Shown: positions 7,860-16,118 of the stretch, piece by piece
Numbering within the stretch: the first letter of the stretch is position 1
Layout: each line of letters starts with the position of its first letter
IMG/VR virus record: IMGVR_UViG_3300041964_000006
Span: 1 to 21,248 of that record
DNA: 21,248 bases
From: a virus
Reading direction: 5' to 3' (one strand)
Notes under the pieces: model-generated
The model's input: only the letters and a program-made list of their open reading frames with translations
The model's database searches: none
Told to the model about the DNA's origin: nothing
Translations under genes and position numbers: made by a program

Positions 7860-8099
7860 TTAGGAACGAAAGCGAAAATCGCCCTCAATAGCATTTACGG
7901 GCGTAGCGTCTCCGATCCAGGCGACGACCTCAAACCCAGAGGGTCGTGGAAGGTTGGCATTCGTTCCATGACGAACGACGCCGAAAGCCTGCGTGATGCC
8001 AATGGTACTTTCAAAGACATCGACAACAGCGATGCTCTCCGCAGGGTAGACAACGACTTCAACACCGTTGTCAATAACTTCAACAGTGTTGTTTGCCAT
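7860..8099 (-). CDS. Small fibre-associated protein, partner of BppU-like gene (copy 2)
   Basis: This 79-residue protein starts at an ATG placed directly after the upstream stop (TAAATG). The N-terminus TVEVIDNGVEVVVYPAES resembles the N-terminus of the collagen-like protein at 11872-12213 (VEIVQTPTELVVETTAAP), which also follows a BppU-like gene. The C-terminal half (PRPSGFEVVAWIGDATPVNA, then GD) resembles a short domain common in tail proteins of actinobacteriophages (established pattern, from memory). It probably attaches to, or is folded with, the neighbouring tail or fibre proteins. Confidence 0.62.
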   Translation of the reverse strand: MANNTVEVIDNGVEVVVYPAESIAVVDVFESTIGITQAFGVVRHGTNANLPRPSGFEVVAWIGDATPVNAIEGDFRFRS

Positions 8100-8456
8100 T
8101 TAACTCAACCCCGGCTTCGTGACCTGATCCAGAATCGTGAAGGTTCCTGACAGCCAGGTTCGCTTCTTCCCGGCATTGTCCTTGAGTTCAAGGTCCCACA
8201 TGTAGGTGCCGACCGGCATCGTCTCAGTAATTTCGGACTCAATGGTGCAGAGAACAAGACCAGGCGCAACAGCGTGGTTGATCGTGACGGCCATGGTCGT
8301 CATCAGGTCCTTTTGAGCATTCGTGTTGCGAACTTGCGCAGTACCCGTCCAACTCGTCAGAACGAGGGGCTCCTGCGTCGTCTTGTTTCGTAGACGAAAT
8401 GACTGCTCAAAGTCGTCGCCCTGCACACATTCAAGATTATATGCAGCGGGCCTCAT
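8100..8456 (-). CDS. BppU-like baseplate/fibre adaptor (copy 2)
   Basis: I choose ATG 8454-8456, with GAGG about 8 bases upstream, over an open frame reaching 8636 that overlaps the upstream gene. The 118-residue product is a clear paralogue of 12210-12566, also 118 residues. Shared blocks include CVQGDDF near residue 10, LTxWTGxAxVR near 37, VTIN, MPVGxYxWDLEL and RTWLxGTF near the end. The fold looks like the Ig-like N-terminal domain of BppU baseplate upper proteins (PF10651), which anchor receptor-binding proteins. It is followed without a gap by a small partner gene, as in copy 1. Confidence 0.7.
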   Translation of the reverse strand: MRPAAYNLECVQGDDFEQSFRLRNKTTQEPLVLTSWTGTAQVRNTNAQKDLMTTMAVTINHAVAPGLVLCTIESEITETMPVGTYMWDLELKDNAGKKRTWLSGTFTILDQVTKPGLS

Positions 8457-8509
8457 AAACCGTCCTCGGAATAGAAATATGATCTTCTGTAGCAGCCATC
8501 GTACACCGC

Positions 8510-9667
8510 TCATAGGCGGGGAGTTCCAGTACCCAAGGGTGACTTCGTGCGGACACCCAGCCAGGTGCGTTCTGAGGTAGAGCCAAGCCAGAGACGCTTG
8601 CTCATGAAACCAGTTACAGCAGTTTCGTTGCCCCACGCATCCTTGAACGTGTCACCGAAGTTAAAGTCCCACGTCAAAACGCCAAGAACACGGAAGTCAG
8701 CAAATCGTGCAGCACTGACTCCGAAGTCCCGTAGGCCATGCTTGGTTGCAGTCTGGTTGTGTGTCGAGGTAACCGCTAACTGCTGAACGCCGTTAACCCG
8801 GATACTAATGCTGGAGCCTTCTAGTACGGCTTCGATTACGTCGTTCGCAGCGGCACCCGTACTCAATGTGCCCATCGAAAAAAAGGTGCCACCCTCTCGG
8901 CGAAACAGACCGTTAGACTCGTTAGTGATAAAGTTATTCGCGTTGTCCGTAGAGCGAAAGCAGATTCCGCTAGAACCGATGGCGCTCTGCCGAACGCCAG
9001 GTGTGCAGTCAGCCAACCCCGAGTCGATGACGGCGGTGTTCTGGTCACCAGCACCGCTAGTGACAAGGTAAGCATCCGTGCCGTTCGTTCCCCACGTGCC
9101 GTTGTTCGGCGTCCAGGCTTGCCCCGTGTCAGCAGTACCGAGCGTCGTCGTGCTAGTGCGGGAAAACAAGTCCCGTACCACCATGTCGTTGATTGTGACT
9201 CGGATATCATCAAAGAAAGTAGTTGCACCGTTGACCTGGTTATACAACTGAAGTTGAGGAGAAAAAAAAGCAGCCTCAGCAGGGACAATGATCGACCGGG
9301 CCGTGCCGGTCACCCACACATTCGGAGCATTTGTTGGACTGGAGTAACCGAGGTTGCTGATAAGGCCACCTACAGCCGAATAGAAGCCTATGCGCATGTT
9401 CGGGTAGTAGTTGCCAATTGTCTTGATACGCACCGTGAAATCAAGAAAGTCGCCTGGGGTGCAGGGAATGGCGTTGGCGAAAGGCAACATGAAGTCCATC
9501 TGACCGGTGCCGCTGTTGGTCACCTGCCACGACTTAGAACCCGAGTCCACATTGGCGAGATTGGTGTTCCGAGTGACCGTAAGGCCCGTACCAGCGACCC
9601 ACAGGATCGGGTCATTGACATCACCTTCAGCAGTGCTCAGATCGCCGGTGAGAAGTTCAGTGGGCAT
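8510..9667 (-). CDS. Lectin-like tail fibre/receptor-binding protein
   Basis: This is an intact 385-residue frame. Residues about 1-160 look like a carbohydrate-binding jelly roll (SKSWQVTNSGTGQMDFMLPF, RIKTIGNYYPNMRIGFYSA, TTFFDDIRVTI near its end). Residues about 165-325 look like a concanavalin-type sandwich (DLFSRTSTT, ICFRSTDNANNF, HGLRDFGVSAARFADFRV). A short tail with WDFNFGDTFKDAWG closes the protein. Such two-sandwich proteins are typical minor tail or receptor-binding proteins. The stop of the upstream gene is two bases before the ATG. No catalytic residues are recognisable, so binding rather than cleavage is the likely role. Confidence 0.68.
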   Translation of the reverse strand: MPTELLTGDLSTAEGDVNDPILWVAGTGLTVTRNTNLANVDSGSKSWQVTNSGTGQMDFMLPFANAIPCTPGDFLDFTVRIKTIGNYYPNMRIGFYSAVGGLISNLGYSSPTNAPNVWVTGTARSIIVPAEAAFFSPQLQLYNQVNGATTFFDDIRVTINDMVVRDLFSRTSTTTLGTADTGQAWTPNNGTWGTNGTDAYLVTSGAGDQNTAVIDSGLADCTPGVRQSAIGSSGICFRSTDNANNFITNESNGLFRREGGTFFSMGTLSTGAAANDVIEAVLEGSSISIRVNGVQQLAVTSTHNQTATKHGLRDFGVSAARFADFRVLGVLTWDFNFGDTFKDAWGNETAVTGFMSKRLWLGSTSERTWLGVRTKSPLGTGTPRL

Positions 9668-9669
9668 GG

Positions 9670-10080
9670 CTACCCAGCGCTCGGGCTGTCGTTCTCCGGG
9701 GGACCCAGGTACGTCAAGTCAAGTGAAGCAGCAGGATTCACCTGACGTGCCAATGCCAAGATAACATCGGCGTAGATAGTCAAGTTCGACGGCACCGGCT
9801 GCAAGCCATGTGCTGTCGCCCAGTCATCGATACGACGACGCTGTGCAGGCGTAATCGTCGTCTTGCGTCCCTGCGCCCGAAGGTCCGCCCAGGACGTGCC
9901 GGTCACCAAACGGGTAACTGGACTCGTGGCATCCAGGGTGTCGCTAGGCGCAACAAAGATCGCCAGCACCTCATTAATCGCCAGCACCGCATGGGGAGTT
10001 CCTGGTGAGACATTCGCAGAGTAAAAAGACATCGAGCCATCCTGCATCATCACGGCATCCGAGAGATAAACGCTAGCCAT
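9670..10080 (-). CDS. Hypothetical protein in fibre module
   Basis: This 136-residue protein has an ATG overlapping the upstream stop as TAATG, so it is probably co-translated. The N-terminal half is beta-type (VYLSDAVMMQDGSMSFYSA, AVLAINEVLAIFVAPS). The second half is helical and basic (TTITPAQRRRIDDWATAHGL, then IYADVILALARQ). I do not recognise the family. Its place between two probable minor tail proteins suggests a structural or assembly role. Confidence 0.6.
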   Translation of the reverse strand: MASVYLSDAVMMQDGSMSFYSANVSPGTPHAVLAINEVLAIFVAPSDTLDATSPVTRLVTGTSWADLRAQGRKTTITPAQRRRIDDWATAHGLQPVPSNLTIYADVILALARQVNPAASLDLTYLGPPENDSPSAG

Positions 10081-10643
10081 TACAGCGCCGTTGCAGTAAA
10101 GTTGCTACCGGTTCGCAGTGTAATTGCACTTGAAGCAACCTCGGTAGCGGCTTGAAGTTGCACCGTCCCGGCTGCACTGGGGATGATGATGCCTCTAATC
10201 CACGCAGGATGATCGGTAGTGATCGCCACCGTGGCCGTGCTCATAACCGAGTCGCCAGACGTAGTGAGTGGTCCCTCAAATACACTGTCGGTACCGTCTG
10301 CTGCGAATCCAGCGATGCGCACGTTCGCAGCAAAGTTGGAAAAGGCAGGGGTAGTGAGGCCAAGCCGAATACCGGTTGTAAGTGCTGCGGACCTGTACAC
10401 GATCGCAAAGTCAAATCTATACACAACACCCGAAGCGACAGTAAAAGACAAACCCGTCACGTTGGCCAGAGCAGTAGCCGTGATACCAGCGGTGTCCGCT
10501 GTCAACCTTCCGGAGAGTGCCGGAGGAGGAATCGAACGCCAACGGTTGTAAAGTTGTGCAACTCGCTCATGCCAAAGCAAACCACCCGCCTCACCCTCGG
10601 TTAAACTTTCATCAATCGGGCCAGGCAGTTCCGTAAAAGACAT
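10080..10643 (-). CDS. Probable minor tail protein, beta-sandwich C-terminus
   Basis: The start ATG 10641-10643 has AAGGAG 4 bases upstream and is preferred over the frame back to 10760, which overlaps the fibre gene. The 187-residue product has a helical N-terminus (VAQLYNRWRSIPPPALSGR). A C-terminal domain of about 130 residues follows, with VTGLSFTVASGVVYRFDFAI, PAWIRGIIIPSAAGTVQLQA and a final TLRTGSNFTATAL. That pattern is common in small trimeric jelly-roll domains of phage tail and capsid-fibre proteins. Its role is probably structural or receptor binding. Confidence 0.65.
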   Translation of the reverse strand: MSFTELPGPIDESLTEGEAGGLLWHERVAQLYNRWRSIPPPALSGRLTADTAGITATALANVTGLSFTVASGVVYRFDFAIVYRSAALTTGIRLGLTTPAFSNFAANVRIAGFAADGTDSVFEGPLTTSGDSVMSTATVAITTDHPAWIRGIIIPSAAGTVQLQAATEVASSAITLRTGSNFTATAL

Positions 10644-10651
10644 TAGGCTCC

Positions 10652-11863
10652 TTAACCGATGATGATGACTCGGTAGGCGTTCGCCGTAGGCGCACTCGCA
10701 AACCGCAGAGTCACCGTGTTCGCATCCGTCATCTCCACATCGCACTCTACCTCGGCCCACGGGGTCGTGTTGGAGCGCACGCTGACAACCACGTCCCGAG
10801 TGTTCAGGTTGTGCGTAAAGGTCGGAGAAGCGTTGGCAGGAATGTCAGCAGCAAACTTGCCAGTGGCAGCGAGGTTGGTCCGAGCGCCAGCAGCGGTCGT
10901 GGCACCCGTGCCACCCCGAGCAACTCCAATCTCAGTAGCCGCCCAAGTACCCGTTCCAATGGTACCAAGAGTCGTAATCGCAGTCTGGCCGGTCCAGGCG
11001 GTGTTGATCGAGAACGTCGTGCCAGTCAGCGTCAGCGAAGTACCGTCAGCAGCATAGACCGTGTTACCTTCAGCGGACTTGACCCAGGTCTGGTTGGTCG
11101 TACCAAGCGTGGCGATCGTGGCAGTCTGAGTGTAAACGTCGCCAGCGCCAGCGGTACCCGCTTCCACGAACACCGTTGCGTTGTTCAGTTCCGCAGCGGC
11201 GTCAGCGTCCGTCGCACGTGCCCAGGCGCCCGCAGCAGCGACGTAGATGCCGTTTGCGGCAGCCGCAGTCTGTCCAGCCAGGAGGACCCGTTCGCCAGCA
11301 ACCAGGGTCACGCCGTCAATCGTCAGCAGCCCTGAAAGGGTGGCGACGTTCGCAGTCGAGACGACCCGGACCGGAACCTTCCAGTCAAAGCCCTGAATTG
11401 CCGCCGACAACTGCCCGAACGTGGCAGCGTCGGTTGCAACCGTGCCGTCCGCAAGACCTGTAATCTTCTGGCTACCAAAGGCGACCGCTGCGGTCGGTGC
11501 CGCCATCTGGTCAAGTCGGTTCGTCCGCACCTGCGTGTCGAAGCCCGACACGTCAGTAGCGGCGATGGCGAGCAGCGTCTTTGCCTGCGCAACGGTAAGT
11601 TCCTCACCGCCACCCGCACCTGCGGTCACACGACCGAGGAACCGTGACGAGTTAGCAAACTGGATCGCCGCCGTTCCGGTACCACCGGAAACACCAAGAG
11701 TCTGAGTGGCAGTTCCGTTGTGGAACTTCATTGCCTTGGCGGTGCTGTCGTACCAGACAATACCCTCGACGGGGGTGCCGTGGTCGCCTGCAAGAGTCTG
11801 AAGAACCAGATTGAGAATCTGGTTCTTGTTCATGTCCAGAGAGGACAACCGAAGCGTAGCCAT
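10652..11863 (-). CDS. Tail fibre protein
   Basis: This intact 403-residue frame starts at ATG 11861-11863 with TAGGAG 5 bases upstream. It shows several standard fibre elements. The N-terminal attachment-type segment contains LVLQTLAGDHGTPVEGIVWYD. Then come FGSQKITGLADGTVATDAAT and a central domain VVSTANVATLSGLLTIDGVT followed by AAAANGIYVAAAGAW. The repeat element ATEIGVARGGTGATTAAGAR is well known from phage fibre repeat families. The last 65 residues (FTHNLNTRDVVVSVRSN onwards) form a C-terminal tip domain like the one that ends the collagen-like protein upstream. It probably forms a trimeric fibre that binds the host surface. Confidence 0.8.
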   Translation of the reverse strand: MATLRLSSLDMNKNQILNLVLQTLAGDHGTPVEGIVWYDSTAKAMKFHNGTATQTLGVSGGTGTAAIQFANSSRFLGRVTAGAGGGEELTVAQAKTLLAIAATDVSGFDTQVRTNRLDQMAAPTAAVAFGSQKITGLADGTVATDAATFGQLSAAIQGFDWKVPVRVVSTANVATLSGLLTIDGVTLVAGERVLLAGQTAAAANGIYVAAAGAWARATDADAAAELNNATVFVEAGTAGAGDVYTQTATIATLGTTNQTWVKSAEGNTVYAADGTSLTLTGTTFSINTAWTGQTAITTLGTIGTGTWAATEIGVARGGTGATTAAGARTNLAATGKFAADIPANASPTFTHNLNTRDVVVSVRSNTTPWAEVECDVEMTDANTVTLRFASAPTANAYRVIIIG

Positions 11864-11871
11864 GCAGACTC

Positions 11872-12213
11872 CTACGTGAGGTAAGCGATACCGGAAAAGG
11901 CGTTGGGGTAGGTCAAAGTCATAACGCTAGTGCTCACGTAAGTGACCGCAGCACCCTCGATCGTGTTTCCCGAAGTGTCGTGAACAATGATGCCCGATGG
12001 GTACTTGGTGAGTCCATGATTGATCGTCCAAACCGCAGCAGGTGTGTCCTGGCTGTGAACATACGAGACACTGCCGCCGCCCACTCCAGCAGGCCCTTGC
12101 GGACCCGCTGGACCCTGTGGACCCTCAATAAGAATCTCGACAACCGCAGGCGCAGCGGTCGTCTCTACGACTAGTTCAGTGGGAGTTTGGACAATCTCGA
12201 CTTCTACGCTCAT
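11872..12213 (-). CDS. Collagen-like short fibre protein (copy 1 partner)
   Basis: The ATG overlaps the upstream stop as ATGA. The product has 113 residues: an N-terminal strand region (VEIVQTPTELVVETTAAP), a short collagen-type run of Gly-x-y triplets (GPQGPAGPQGPAG, residues about 31-43), and a C-terminal domain with VSYVHSQDTPAAVWTINHGL and IIVHDTSGNTIEGAAVTYV ending GIAYLT. That last domain is frequent at the ends of phage fibre and collagen-like proteins. The triplets imply trimerisation. Its N-terminus resembles the small partner protein at 7860-8099, supporting a duplicated gene pair. Confidence 0.72.
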   Translation of the reverse strand: MSVEVEIVQTPTELVVETTAAPAVVEILIEGPQGPAGPQGPAGVGGGSVSYVHSQDTPAAVWTINHGLTKYPSGIIVHDTSGNTIEGAAVTYVSTSVMTLTYPNAFSGIAYLT

Positions 12214-12566
12214 GGATCAATCCTTGTGTACTGCTTCAAGATTGAGAATGTACCTTGAAGCCAGGTACGTCGCAGGCCAGCAGCGTTTACAAGTTCAAGG
12301 TCCCAGTTGTAAACTCCAACCGGCATGAGTTCAGTCACCGTGTCAGCCAGTTCCAGAAGCACCATGCCAGGGTTCACCGGCTGATTGATGGTCACCGTGA
12401 AAGGCGTTACCAAGACATCATCAAGTGTGCGGCGAACGTGTGCGCTGCCAGTCCAGCCAGTCAGGTTCAGTGGGTTAAGCGTGTCGGGATCACGAAAGCG
12501 GATCGGCTGAACGAAGTCGTCACCCTGCACGCAGTCCATATTGTAAGTAGACGGCTTGTTGGTCAT
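12210..12566 (-). CDS. BppU-like baseplate/fibre adaptor (copy 1)
   Basis: This protein has 118 residues and is a paralogue of 8100-8456 with equal length and the same conserved blocks (CVQGDDF, LTGWTGSAHVRRT, VTINQPVNPG, MPVGVYNWDLEL, RTWLQGTF). The ATG (12564-12566) overlaps the portal gene stop by four bases, so it is the first gene of the fibre module and is probably translated with the portal. The Ig-like fold suggested by the strand pattern fits the BppU N-terminal family, which connects receptor-binding proteins to the virion. It could instead sit at the head-tail joint, given its portal neighbour. Confidence 0.7.
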   Translation of the reverse strand: MTNKPSTYNMDCVQGDDFVQPIRFRDPDTLNPLNLTGWTGSAHVRRTLDDVLVTPFTVTINQPVNPGMVLLELADTVTELMPVGVYNWDLELVNAAGLRRTWLQGTFSILKQYTRIDP

Positions 12567-14275
12567 GGCTTCTCCAAGTCGCTGATAGCCGAATCCAACA
12601 TGCGGTCGAACAGAGCCATAAAATCAGCAGGCCCGCTGTACTCGTTCATGCCGAGTTCGGCGGCGTCTGAGAGCCAGCGTTCGCACTGTTCGTAGACACG
12701 ACTTGTAAGTGCCGGGGCTTCGTCTCCAAATCCTTCGGCTCGGAGGGACTCAGTAAAACGGCGCCGATAACCGAGTGAAGGCTTAAATCCAGCACCGAAG
12801 GTGTTGTCTCGCCAAGCCTTCTCAACCTGGCCCTTAATGCGGGCGGATACGTCACGGCCAGTCGCCCGAGGTTCTCCAACACCACGGCGACCCGTGTCCT
12901 TGTCGGGACGGGCGCCCCGCTCACGATCATCGCCAACCGGCTCTGTGCCGTCGCCTTCTCCTGGGAGTGCATTAGGGTCCTCCTGCACGATCCGAACCTG
13001 CTTGAGAGTCATGCCCAACGCCATGCCCAACTCGTCCAGATCAACAGTCGCCTTATCCTTGCCGATCAATTGCGTGACGATTGCACGAAGAGTCTCAACA
13101 GACTCCTTGCCCATCTTTCGGTAATGCCACTGGGCACGGGGGGCCTTGGGCGAGAAGTTGAAGCCCTTGAGTCGCTCGCAGACATAGCGGTCAATGTACT
13201 CCTTCATGTCACCAGCCAAGGCGTTCAGCATCCAAAGCCAGGTCTGAGTGTGCTGCACGCCGAGATTGTTGGACCCCACGTCGCCCGTTCGCATGAGCAG
13301 GATGGGGGTGAAGATAGCCAGAGACATTTCTTCGTCCAGGCGCATCATGTACCGCTCAAAGTCAGCACCACGCATCTGAGACTCAAGGTACTCAATGTCG
13401 TACTCGTAGTCAGGGCGTCCACCGCTGCCACCGGAACCAGGCAGCGTGTCGCTCGGCAAGATGACCGTGCCCCGATTGCGGAGGTTCATCAAGATCAACT
13501 CCATGTGCTGACGACCCGTAGTAGCGGTGCCGTCTGGAGCGATTACGTCGGCGTCGAAGGGCGCACGACCAACCGGGGTCGGCTCACCGAAGCGCTCGTA
13601 GTAGCGGTTCGCAAAGAGGTGCATCAGTGTGGAGAAGTACCAAGGCGCAAATGCAGCCTTGAGCAACTTGCGACCGTAGTAGTCGCCGTTCTCCATCATC
13701 AGCGGGTACCACAGCGTGTTCTCGGGCGGGATGGCGTACCGCTGGCCCCACTGCTTGATCCCGTCGTACTCTTTGAACTTCGGACGGGGCTGACCCTGCG
13801 GAGCGTAACCCTGCACCGTCTTCCAGTTGATTTCGCAGTCTTCTGGAATCAGGTCCTTGAACTTGCCAATTTCGATGCGGCGCTCGGTGGTGTTGTTCTC
13901 CCACTCAATGACCATGGGCGAAAACCCAGCCCAGAGCGCCTGCGACATGCCCCGGATCAACCGGGTCCACATCTCACGAAGATTGTCCTCGATCATCGTG
14001 GCAATCTTCTTGTCTTCGCACTCCACCCACCAGTCGATCTGGTGCAGCATGAACGTGAGAACACTCAACGAGGCGTTAATCTGCGGGTTGTGACGCATGG
14101 CCCGGTAGTCCGCAAGCGTCAACTGCGAAAGGTCGAACTGAAGAATGGCACCGCCAGGCATTTGGTTGTAGGAGACGTCCCTACCAGCCCAGTCGCCAAA
14201 CGCAGGCCCCATCTTGGGAGGATCGGCCTTCTTGTAACTCTGGATAGGCCGTCCATCGGGACCAAGTAGCGACAT
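12563..14275 (-). CDS. Portal protein (DUF935 / Mu gp29-like)
   Basis: This intact 570-residue frame starts at ATG with GAAGG upstream. Typical features of DUF935-type portals include YRAMRHNPQINASLSVL (residues about 57-73), WWVECEDKK, a helical stem region, and the RYYERFGEPTPVGRAPFD motif. LSLAIFTPILL-type helix sequence (MSLAIFTPILLMRTGD) follows, and DPNALPGEGDG comes before a charged linker (about 435-480, Arg/Asp/Gly-rich). The last about 90 residues are an extra helical domain. Portals form the dodecameric ring through which DNA enters and leaves the head. It follows the terminase genes as expected. It is followed not by capsid genes but by the fibre module, which is unusual. Confidence 0.88.
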   Translation of the reverse strand: MSLLGPDGRPIQSYKKADPPKMGPAFGDWAGRDVSYNQMPGGAILQFDLSQLTLADYRAMRHNPQINASLSVLTFMLHQIDWWVECEDKKIATMIEDNLREMWTRLIRGMSQALWAGFSPMVIEWENNTTERRIEIGKFKDLIPEDCEINWKTVQGYAPQGQPRPKFKEYDGIKQWGQRYAIPPENTLWYPLMMENGDYYGRKLLKAAFAPWYFSTLMHLFANRYYERFGEPTPVGRAPFDADVIAPDGTATTGRQHMELILMNLRNRGTVILPSDTLPGSGGSGGRPDYEYDIEYLESQMRGADFERYMMRLDEEMSLAIFTPILLMRTGDVGSNNLGVQHTQTWLWMLNALAGDMKEYIDRYVCERLKGFNFSPKAPRAQWHYRKMGKESVETLRAIVTQLIGKDKATVDLDELGMALGMTLKQVRIVQEDPNALPGEGDGTEPVGDDRERGARPDKDTGRRGVGEPRATGRDVSARIKGQVEKAWRDNTFGAGFKPSLGYRRRFTESLRAEGFGDEAPALTSRVYEQCERWLSDAAELGMNEYSGPADFMALFDRMLDSAISDLEKP

Positions 14276-14276
14276 G

Positions 14277-14435
14277 TTACCTTCTCTTTGGCGGTGACCA
14301 TGAGGTCGAGTCGGTCGGTGGGAGCGGGGCCTTTAGGCCGAGGTCCCTGATGGCAGGATGGCCGTAACCACCATTGCCATTGACGACTGCTTGCTGCTGT
14401 GTTCGCTCTTCACGTGCGTCATCAAGGCGAATCAC
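14277..14435 (-). CDS. Small ORF between terminase and portal
   Basis: A GTG start (14433-14435) overlapping the end of the large terminase gives 52 residues: MIRLDDAREERTQQQAVVNG, then a Gly/Pro-rich part ending SWSPPKRR. The stop (TAA) lies one base before the portal ATG, and the portal's ribosome-binding site is inside this frame. A longer frame back to 14480 exists, and an alternative ATG (TGATG at the terminase stop) gives only 29 residues in another frame. The tight packing favours a real coupled gene, but the function is unknown and the start is uncertain. Confidence 0.5.
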   Translation of the reverse strand: MIRLDDAREERTQQQAVVNGNGGYGHPAIRDLGLKAPLPPTDSTSWSPPKRR

Positions 14436-15223
14436 CTTTGCGGCGATAAGCCCGGTCACCCATGAGTGTAAACACGACACCGGCCATTGCGTCGGCTACG
14501 TCTTTAGACCCGTCTGGCGGGTGGTCAACCTTGTCGCCATTGTCTACCAGTTCGCTGAGTTCCTTTACCACTATCTTCGTCAAAGACGTATCGTCGGGCC
14601 GCAGACGAATCATGTAGGGCGGGAACTCAATGCGGTTTTCGTAGATCGCCTCACGCAGGTCGTAGTACGGGAGAATCTGGCGATCCACCGAGACGATTTC
14701 GACCTCGATGCGCTTGCGCTCCAACTGCTGTCGGGTGTCGTGGACTGGAAGCCGTCCATCGTCACCTTCTTCAAGTTAAGTGATACTCGTCACGCAACCG
14801 GTAGATCATGCGCCGCACGTCACCGAGAAAAATCTCACGACCGGCCGCAGCGTGAATCCGCAGCAGCATGTCGAAGACAATGTACGGCTTCATCTCGCCG
14901 TCAACTCGATGACCTCACGCACGTGGCCCATGGCGAAAGCCCAGGGCGTCACCGTTGGCCGAGTACGCCAAGTCGATGTGGCCAACTCGCTTCAAGCGCT
15001 CATTCGCCCGGAACCAGTCAGCGATATCGCCCTCGCACGTCCACCGGGCCATCGCCGTCCGTGTCGTTGTGCTCGACCCACCGCTTCTCAGCCTCTTCAA
15101 TCTTGTAGACCAGGCTGATGAACGGGTCAGCCGGTCGCAGGCGGGATGCCTGCGAGGTCACGCAGCGCCTTCTCGGGGTTGTTCTCAAACTCACGTCGGT
15201 AGACGTTCGGAATCTCAATCAAG
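14422..15223 (-). CDS. Large terminase, C-terminal nuclease part (frame-broken)
   Basis: This is the second half of the packaging motor. It reads in pieces: NLIEIPNVYRREFENNPEKA, DPFISLVYKIEEAEKRWVEH, then ERLKRVGHIDLAYSANGDAL with a metal-binding Asp, MKPYIVFDMLLRIHAAAGRE, KKVTMDGFQSHDTRQQLERK with a second Asp, and a final intact stretch (14422-14724) holding the third acidic motif DHPPDGSKDVADAMAG. This is the RNase H-like nuclease typical of TerL, which cuts concatemeric DNA. At least seven one-base shifts separate the pieces; several that I checked are repaired in short homopolymers. Order and motifs are preserved, so the protein is probably functional in the real phage. Confidence 0.75.
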
Positions 15224-16116
15224 TTATCCGTCCCAGGCCATCTTGGCAGCCAAGGGTGGAACGATGTCGTGTCGCTTGCTGTCGTACCAGAACGAATCAC
15301 GCTCGCCGGTCACGGGATCGGTGTGCTTGTCCCAGCCGAACGACTCCCAAATCGCCATGCGGACCGCATGGGCGTTCGGGTCCTTCTTCATCTCCTGATA
15401 CTTCTTAGCAGCGAACCCGTTGCCCTTCTTCATCTGACCGATGACCAGCAGGAACCCCTTGTCACCGAATCGACTAGTGATACGAGACGAGATGGTCGTG
15501 TAGCCCTGCTCGGCGTAGTCCTTGTTCGCCGTCACCTTGTGCGAGTCGGCCTCATCCAGAATGCCACCGAGAATGTTGTAGCCCTCAAAGGTCGTTTCGG
15601 CAGAGTCACCGGGCAGAATCCAGATGTCCTTTTGTGGAAAGCGAATCTGGTTCTTGAAGTTCTTGTCGTAGGGAAAGTTGTTTTGGAACCAAGGCGAGTA
15701 TTCGATTCGTGCCTTGATGTCGCCAAACACCACCTCCTTGGCCTGGGGGCCAGACGTAGACATCTGCATGAAGGCAATACGTGAACCCGGCAGCAAGGTT
15801 GAAGTAGCCCTGCGGGTCAGCCAGGACAGAGCACCCAGTGCGCCAGGTAGGGCAGCACGATTGAGGCAACGGTCGTCTTGCCGATGCCGATGCCGCCCGT
15901 AATCATGGCGAGCGGAAACTGAGTCATCCGATCGCCTTGACTTCCTTGCCCATGATGGTTTCAAGTTCAGGCCATGATGGCAGGGCGAACTCGACCAGCG
16001 ATGTTCAGGTAGTCGGGGCCGACAAACTCACGGATTGACGCAGGACGCTGCCAGAACTGAGGATTGTCTTGGATGAACTTGAGTTCCCGCAGGATACTCA
16101 TGTTCGACACAGCCAT
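15224..16116 (-). CDS. terL: Large terminase, N-terminal ATPase part (frame-broken)
   Basis: The start is ATG 16114-16116, with GAGGG 8 bases upstream, two bases after the small terminase stop. It reads MAVSNMSILRELKFIQDNPQ, then PSWPELETIMGKEVKAI, then MTQFPLAMITGGIGIGKTTV with the Walker A motif, LADPQGYFNLAAG and RIAFMQMSTSGPQAKEVVFG. The longest intact piece (about 15224-15800) carries Walker B NILGGILDEADSHK and the coupling region FLLVIGQMKKGNGF. At least four frame changes separate the pieces, one of them placing a stop within the Walker A frame (at CPG*). Each is repaired by a one-base change such as CC to C or TT to T. Together with 14422-15223 this gives a protein of about 565 residues, normal for TerL, which powers DNA packaging through the portal. 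Confidence 0.82.
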
Positions 16117-16118
16117 CG

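Noticed and set aside
8457-8636. N-terminal extension of the BppU-like copy 2
   Set aside because: It overlaps the upstream lectin-like gene; the paralogue starts at the position matching ATG 8456, and both are then 118 residues long.
13070-14269. Long plus-strand frame (399 codons) opposite the portal gene
   Set aside because: Shadow of the portal's high-GC codon pattern; no recognisable motifs and no plus-strand neighbours.
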